From Fibrobacterota bacterium (lineage in GTDB: Bacteria > Fibrobacterota > Chitinivibrionia > Chitinivibrionales > Chitinispirillaceae), in assembly GCA_023436145.1 (NCBI GenBank), contig JAEZKP010000095.1:62001-126000 (forward strand): DNA of 64,000 bases, in the 5' to 3' direction. How positions within the stretch are numbered: the first letter of the stretch is position 1; every line of letters begins with the position of its first letter. Made by a program: the position numbers and the translations under genes. Under the pieces are notes generated by a model that was not told the DNA's origin, did no database searches, and was given only the letters and a program-made list of their open reading frames with translations. Of the stretch, positions 59,903-64,000 are shown piece by piece.

Positions 59903-60551
59903 AATTCTATTATTAGGTATTGCTTGCTCTATGACACTTTTGGCATACATGATTGCAATTAATGCACATGGGCCTACTAGGTTGAGTCTTTCATATCTTA
60001 TGGCGACTGTTATGCTGGCTGGTAATGTCTGGGGAGTTATTCAGTACGTGAACAATAATCAAAACACCCTTAAAATGCAGGAAATGAAACGTTTAGAGGC
60101 AGAAAATCGACTTGCCGAGGAAAAAATTCTAGAGCAGGAAAGATCTCTGAGAGCTCATAAGGAAGAGATAGGGATGGTGGCTTTAATAAACCCGATAATA
60201 GCTACTGGAACTGGCCTTGCTTCGTCCATGCTTAATGCAAATCTGCAGGATGGATCTCTGGAGGTGGATGCTTTAATTGGTAGAGCAAATGAATGTAAGT
60301 ATAAAGTGGAAAAGTTAACGGAAGAGTACCAGAAGATTCAGTTTTCAAATACTTTTTTGCCCAATGCCCGCCAGGAGGTAGCTTCTGCACTTCAGTTACT
60401 GGGAGAAGCTGCACAAAATTACCGCAGTTACTATAAAGCTGAAGATTCGCATCAGGAGGCAGTCAGGGAAAGGCTTGTACGGCAGAAGGCAAAACTTGCT
60501 AACGAGAAATTTAAGGCTGCCAGCGATTTAATTTCTGCTTTGAAAAATTGA
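59892..60551 (+). CDS. Membrane protein with long coiled coil, unknown function
   Basis: A 219-residue protein. ATG 59892 has GAAGG upstream and overlaps the preceding stop by 11 bases; ATG 59886 is also possible. Two hydrophobic helices (IEILLLGIACSMTLLAYMIAI and SYLMATVMLAGNVWGVIQYV) lie at about 2-60, then a charged coiled coil (MQEMKRLEAENRLAEEKILEQERSLRAHKEE), a less charged Gly/Ala linker (LINPIIATGTGLASSML) and a second helix-rich region of about 100 residues (VEKLTEEYQKIQFSN, EDSHQEAVRERLVRQKAKLANEKFKAASD). I do not recognise the family. Coupling to the CNNM gene suggests a partner of that membrane protein; this is inference. Confidence 0.7.
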   Translation: MSIEILLLGIACSMTLLAYMIAINAHGPTRLSLSYLMATVMLAGNVWGVIQYVNNNQNTLKMQEMKRLEAENRLAEEKILEQERSLRAHKEEIGMVALINPIIATGTGLASSMLNANLQDGSLEVDALIGRANECKYKVEKLTEEYQKIQFSNTFLPNARQEVASALQLLGEAAQNYRSYYKAEDSHQEAVRERLVRQKAKLANEKFKAASDLISALKN

Positions 60552-60750
60552 ATTTGCCAGATTCTGTTCTATTGCCTTACGAATGGCCTCTTTAGTTGGA
60601 AGACAAGTCTTGATATAGTCTGAAAGAGGAATTATTTTGTAGAGCTTAAAAAAGTGTGCAGATAAATAAAAACAGGTAATTCTGTGGAAACTTATTCGAA
60701 ATATATCTGTTTTGACTAAGTTTTAACCTGTTTTTGCTGAGGTGATGGCT

Positions 60751-61269
60751 ATGATTATAAATATGCAAGTTCTTCCTGAGGGCCATTCCACTTTGACTGG
60801 TACAACCGATCTTGAAACTGTCAAAGCTGATCTGCCTTCCTTTTTAGAGGAGATCTCTTATAACGCAGAGGTCGATCGGATCGGACCAACTGCTTACGTT
60901 CATGTTACTTTCAAAGGATCATTGGAGCTGGAATGTTCCAGATGTTTAAATGGTTTTCCTTTGGCCATAGGTGGTGAGTTTCGGCTAATAATCAAAGAAC
61001 AGACCGGCAGCGGTGCTAAATTGCAGAGCGATTCTGATGGTGTGGATTTTTATTATGACAACCGTCATGAACAGGTGGATATCAGCCCGGTTTTTTTTGA
61101 TGAGATAATGCTTTCAATTCCTTTGAAGCCTTTATGTTCAGAGTCTTGTAAAGGGATTGAAATAGATGGATTGAAAAATATTAATGTTGATAAGGAAGGT
61201 ACCATTCAGGGAACAGAGATGATTGATCCCAGGTGGGAAGCTTTGAAAAAATTAAAAGCTGGTAATTAA
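60751..61269 (+). CDS. yceD: DUF177/YceD-type 23S rRNA accumulation protein
   Basis: A 172-residue cytoplasmic protein immediately before rpmF, the standard place of yceD. ATG 60751 has GAGGTG six bases upstream; ATG 60745 and GTG 60742 overlap that site. The family core is seen as AYVHVTFKGSLELECSRCL (with the Cys-x2-Cys), IIKEQTG, DGVDFYYDNRHEQVDISPVFFDEIMLSIPLKPLCSESCKGI and the closing DPRWEALKKL. Two Cys pairs may hold a metal. YceD/DUF177 is needed for normal large rRNA maturation in plants and some bacteria. rpmF starts 27 bases later. Confidence 0.92.
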   Translation: MIINMQVLPEGHSTLTGTTDLETVKADLPSFLEEISYNAEVDRIGPTAYVHVTFKGSLELECSRCLNGFPLAIGGEFRLIIKEQTGSGAKLQSDSDGVDFYYDNRHEQVDISPVFFDEIMLSIPLKPLCSESCKGIEIDGLKNINVDKEGTIQGTEMIDPRWEALKKLKAGN

Positions 61270-61296
61270 TCAATTTGTCTTATAAAGGGAGGTTAC

Positions 61297-61476
61297 ATGG
61301 CAGTACCAAAGAAACGGCATTCCAGTGCACGACGGGACAGACGTCGCAGTCATCTGGCGCTTAAACCATCTAAACCGGTTATTTGTTCACACTGCAAGCA
61401 ACCCAAAACTGCTCACAGGGTGTGTAACAATTGTGGTTATTACGCAGGTGTCGAGGTTACACAACCAGAAGAATAA
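61297..61476 (+). CDS. rpmF: 50S ribosomal protein L32
   Basis: A 59-residue ribosomal protein. AAGGGAGG lies before the ATG. It starts MAVPKKRHSSARRDRRRSHL, the textbook opening, and carries the zinc-finger form of L32: ICSHCKQPK then VCNNCGYYAG (two Cys-x2-Cys pairs), so it is the zinc-dependent C+ type. The tail VEVTQPEE is acidic. It sits between yceD and plsX as in most bacteria. The zinc-binding form can be replaced by a zinc-free paralogue in some bacteria under zinc starvation; none is seen here. Confidence 0.98.
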   Translation: MAVPKKRHSSARRDRRRSHLALKPSKPVICSHCKQPKTAHRVCNNCGYYAGVEVTQPEE

Positions 61477-61499
61477 AAAGTACCTTAACTATTTTAAGT

Positions 61500-62471
61500 A
61501 TGGAAGAAATCCGCCTGGCTGTTGATGTTGAAAGTGGGGATTATGGTTCAAAGGTTCTTATTTCAGGTTTGCTGGAAGCTCGTAAGCTCTGTAAGACTCC
61601 TTTTAAAGCCTGGTTATGTGGTGATCGAAATACAATAGAAGAGATACTTGCTCAGGCAGACAGTAAAAACACTGCAGGGAATTTTGAGATTGTCCACTGT
61701 ACAGATACAATCTCACCTCAGGAACAGAGGACGCGTGCCTGGAAGAAAAAAGCGGATTCTGCAATTGTGCGCTGTATTACTTTGCAAAAGGAAGGCGTGG
61801 TTGATGCCTCTGTGAGTGCTGGTGATACAGCAATTTTGCTGGGAGCAGCATTATTTATTCTGGGACGGACTGAAGGCGCGGTACGTCCGGCTCTTGCTGC
61901 CTTTCTACCAACTGTTAAGCAAAAACCGGTACTGTTACTGGATGTGGGTGCAAATCTTAATTGTAGAACAGAGCATCTGGTATCTTTTGCCCTTTTAGGG
62001 AACAATTATGTGAAGCGTTATCTTCAAAAGGAATCTGCTGCAGTTGCATTGTTAAATATTGGGACTGAACCAATAAAGGGTACACGGGTTATCTGTGATG
62101 CAGGAGAGATCTTGAAAAAAAAATGCATAGATTACATCGGCTTTATCGAGGGTAATGACTTATTGTCTGGTGAAGCAGATGTGGTTGTGTGTGATGGTTT
62201 TACTGGGAATGTTCTTCTAAAAACATGTGAAAGTTTTCATGTTTTGGTTAAATCTATGTTGGGTAAAAAGTCTGAAATTATTAAAAACCATATAGCTGCA
62301 TTTGATCCTGAGAATTATGGTGCTGCGCCGTTTCTGGGGATTAAAGGTACGGTGCTAAAAGCTCATGGCGGATCTTCGTCGCGTGCTATTGCTCATGCAA
62401 TATTAGCTACAATCAAAGCAGTTCAGCTTGATGCAGTATGGTCAAAGTCAGCGCGACCGAAAGGTGTATAA
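61500..62471 (+). CDS. plsX: Phosphate acyltransferase PlsX
   Basis: A 323-residue peripheral membrane enzyme that makes acyl-phosphate from acyl-ACP, starting phospholipid synthesis. The ATG at 61500 follows rpmF by 23 bases. Recognisable family parts are VVDASVSAGDTAILLGAALFILG, RPALAAFLPT, LLLDVGANLNCRTEHLVSFALLG, VALLNIGTEPIKG and DYIGFIEGNDLLSGEADVVVCDGFTGNVLLKTCE. The N-terminal loop, normally DAMGGD, reads DVESGD here, losing the two glycines, an unusual change in an otherwise typical protein. It ends just before fabH. Confidence 0.92.
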   Translation: MEEIRLAVDVESGDYGSKVLISGLLEARKLCKTPFKAWLCGDRNTIEEILAQADSKNTAGNFEIVHCTDTISPQEQRTRAWKKKADSAIVRCITLQKEGVVDASVSAGDTAILLGAALFILGRTEGAVRPALAAFLPTVKQKPVLLLDVGANLNCRTEHLVSFALLGNNYVKRYLQKESAAVALLNIGTEPIKGTRVICDAGEILKKKCIDYIGFIEGNDLLSGEADVVVCDGFTGNVLLKTCESFHVLVKSMLGKKSEIIKNHIAAFDPENYGAAPFLGIKGTVLKAHGGSSSRAIAHAILATIKAVQLDAVWSKSARPKGV

Positions 62472-62476
62472 AGATT

Positions 62477-63439
62477 GTGACAAATTTTAAACGTGCACAG
62501 ATCGTTTCTGTCGGTACCTATGTTCCCGACAATGTTATGACCAATAAAGATCTGGAAAAGATCGTTGATACATCTGATGAATGGATTATTCAAAGAACCG
62601 GTATAAGATGCAGACACATTGTACCTATGGATCAGCAGGCCAATGCGTCTGAGTTAGGTACCAAAGCTGCCAGTCTGGCTCTGAGCAGAGCGGGGATAAG
62701 CCCGGAAGATGTTCATGGAATTATATGTGCCACTTTTACTCCCGATTCATTTTTTCCTTCCACTGCCTGCCGGATACAGGCTTTACTGGGATGCAAAAAT
62801 GCCTTTGCTTTTGACATAAGCGCAGCCTGTGCAGGTTTCGTGTATGCGTTAACCGTGGCTAACAGTATGATTCTTTCGGGGCAGGGGAGAAATATTCTGG
62901 TAGTGGGTGCAGAGTTGATCTCCAGAACTCTTGATTGGAAAGACCGTTCCACCTGTATATTATTTGGTGATGGTGCCGGTGCTGTGGTTTTGCAAGGGAC
63001 AGAGCGGGAGGATAAGGGGATAATTTCCAGTTATCTGGTAAGTGATGGAACGCAGGGGGATATTTTGGAGCTTCCTTCATGGGGTGAGAGCCGCACCATG
63101 CGCATGAAAGGAAATGAAGTATTTAAACATGCTGTCAGGAATATGTCGGAAGCATCAGTTAAAGCTTTACATGCTGCAGGCTTGAGTTTGGAAGATGTGG
63201 ATTTTCTTATTCCGCACCAGGCAAATATCCGCATTATTCAGGCTGTTTCCCAAAATCTGAATATACCATCCAGTAAAGTCGTTTCAAATCTGGAGAGATA
63301 TGGTAATACATCCTCTGCTTCGATACCGATTGCTTTAGACGAAGTGTGGAGCAAGGGAGAAATCAGTGAAGGAAAGAGGGTTCTAATCACTGCTCTGGGT
63401 GGTGGTTTAGTGGCAGGCAGTGCAGTTATTCGCTTTTAA
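62477..63439 (+). CDS. fabH: 3-oxoacyl-ACP synthase III (FabH)
   Basis: A 320-residue condensing enzyme that joins acetyl- or another short acyl-CoA to malonyl-ACP, starting fatty acid synthesis. The chosen start is GTG 62477, six bases after plsX; an overlapping earlier start at 62438 is possible. N-terminal ERTGIR-type core appears as IIQRTGIRCRHI. The catalytic triad is present: Cys in DISAACAGFVYA, His in LIPHQANIRII and Asn in RYGNTSSASIP. GDGAGAVVLQG and TALGGGLVAGSAVIRF are characteristic. Its primer preference, straight or branched, cannot be read from this. Confidence 0.96.
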   Translation: MTNFKRAQIVSVGTYVPDNVMTNKDLEKIVDTSDEWIIQRTGIRCRHIVPMDQQANASELGTKAASLALSRAGISPEDVHGIICATFTPDSFFPSTACRIQALLGCKNAFAFDISAACAGFVYALTVANSMILSGQGRNILVVGAELISRTLDWKDRSTCILFGDGAGAVVLQGTEREDKGIISSYLVSDGTQGDILELPSWGESRTMRMKGNEVFKHAVRNMSEASVKALHAAGLSLEDVDFLIPHQANIRIIQAVSQNLNIPSSKVVSNLERYGNTSSASIPIALDEVWSKGEISEGKRVLITALGGGLVAGSAVIRF

Positions 63440-63462
63440 AACGTTTTAATAACGGAGTGTAT

Positions 63463-64000
63463 ATGAAATTCACGTTTTTATATCCCGGGCAGGGATCGCA
63501 GTCAGTAGGGATGGGAAAGGACCTTTGTGATACTTTTGAAGTCGCCAGAAACAGATTCCAATTGGCAGATGAGATTCTGGGACGTAATCTGTCCACCATT
63601 ATCTTTAATGGCCCACCGGAGGAATTGACTGCCACTCAGAATACCCAGCCTGCACTCTTCACTGTTGAAGCCGCAATCACCGATATTCTTGGAGAGAAAG
63701 GGATTACCCCTGTTTTCACTGCCGGGCATTCTTTAGGAGAATACAGTGCACTTTACGGGGCAAAGGTACTTTCTTTTGAGGATGCATTAAGAGCGGTAGC
63801 CACCAGAGGCGCATTGATGGCAGCTGCAGGAAAAAGCAGGCCAGGGACTATGGCTGCGGTAATCGGGCTCAATAAAGAGAAAATTGCAGATGTCCTTAAA
63901 ACAGTGACTTCCGGTATTGTGGTTTCTGCAAATGAAAACACCCCGGAACAGACTGTTATATCCGGAGAGGTTGCGGCAGTCAATGAAGCTTGTGAAAAAC
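63463..64000 (+). CDS. fabD: Malonyl-CoA:ACP transacylase FabD (3' truncated by window end)
   Basis: The first 179 codons of a transacylase that loads malonate onto acyl carrier protein. ATG 63463 has GGAGTG upstream and opens FLYPGQGSQSVGMGKDL, the family entry motif. The nucleophile Ser is in AGHSLGEYSAL (about Ser91), and VATRGALMAAAG carries the Arg that binds the malonyl carboxylate. The frame runs off the end of the window without a stop. It follows fabH by 23 bases and continues the plsX-fabH-fabD fatty acid cluster; fabG and acpP probably come next. Confidence 0.95.
   Translation, partial: MKFTFLYPGQGSQSVGMGKDLCDTFEVARNRFQLADEILGRNLSTIIFNGPPEELTATQNTQPALFTVEAAITDILGEKGITPVFTAGHSLGEYSALYGAKVLSFEDALRAVATRGALMAAAGKSRPGTMAAVIGLNKEKIADVLKTVTSGIVVSANENTPEQTVISGEVAAVNEACEK

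Noticed and set aside
1..64000. tRNA, rRNA or prophage genes
   Set aside because: Looked for cloverleaf arms, conserved rRNA words, integrases and phage structural genes; none could be supported by eye.

Overview
This window is an AT-rich (about 40% GC by eye), gene-dense bacterial chromosome segment. I infer a Gram-negative, polysaccharide-degrading anaerobe or facultative anaerobe, perhaps from the Fibrobacterota/Chitinispirillia or a related FCB-type lineage. Support comes from a PagL-like outer-membrane lipid A deacylase, many signal-peptide and lipoprotein genes, GH10 and GH30 enzymes with C-terminal beta-rich tails, a gingipain-type (C25) peptidase, PEGA-domain proteins, and a lipoprotein whose N-terminus reads Cys-x3-NPYDPxNP. 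The phylum is an inference; no rRNA or tRNA gene was recognised.

Layout. 1-6100: sugar-acid and hemicellulose block, with a 5'-truncated 2-keto-3-deoxygluconate kinase-type PfkB kinase, a LarA-type (nickel-pincer) sugar-acid epimerase candidate, a secreted GH10 xylanase and a convergent secreted GH30 glycosidase. 6200-16100: an NAD(P)H:FMN reductase, a C25 peptidase, a secreted unknown protein, a PEGA protein, a formylglycine-enzyme-like lipoprotein lacking the cysteine pair, and an ECF sigma/FecR-TPR regulatory pair. 16500-20200: RRM protein, PagL-like protein, and a LeuC/LeuD-type hydrolyase behind an XRE-cupin regulator. 20300-24640: a diguanylate cyclase overlapping aroE, then aroA (behind a structured leader) and aroB.

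24700-39000: a second ECF sigma/zinc anti-sigma pair and a nuclease/phosphatase-fold lipoprotein; two divergent receiver-only response regulators; PAP2 phosphatase, DUF3108 protein, gmd, PBP1A, a PEGA-like protein and a beta-helix/thrombospondin-type-3 protein; then small unknown genes, thioredoxin, a B12-binding radical SAM protein and a GT2 glycosyltransferase. 39000-49500: cold-shock protein, groEL/groES, a StrF-like glycosyltransferase, a large PAS-rich hybrid histidine kinase, a thioredoxin lipoprotein, an enlarged nucleoside diphosphate kinase, a conserved membrane protein, and a DUF4143 AAA ATPase with a 32-bp tandem repeat upstream.

49500-64000: HI0933-type flavoprotein, ZIP transporter, paired short chromate transporters, acyltransferase-3, secreted alpha/beta hydrolase, signal peptidase I, inositol-phosphatase-family enzyme, AMIN-like anchored protein, ssb, CNNM/CBS protein, a coiled-coil membrane protein, and the classical yceD-rpmF-plsX-fabH-fabD cluster, cut by the window end. 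rpmF and the fabD fragment were read directly from the nucleotide sequence.

Most of the window is ordinary core and surface biology. The places most worth attention are the LarA-type gene beside the kdg kinase, the FGE-like/PEGA/ECF/FecR-TPR block, the aroA leader, the tandem repeat before the AAA ATPase, the oversized Ndk and the regulator-linked LeuCD-type enzyme.
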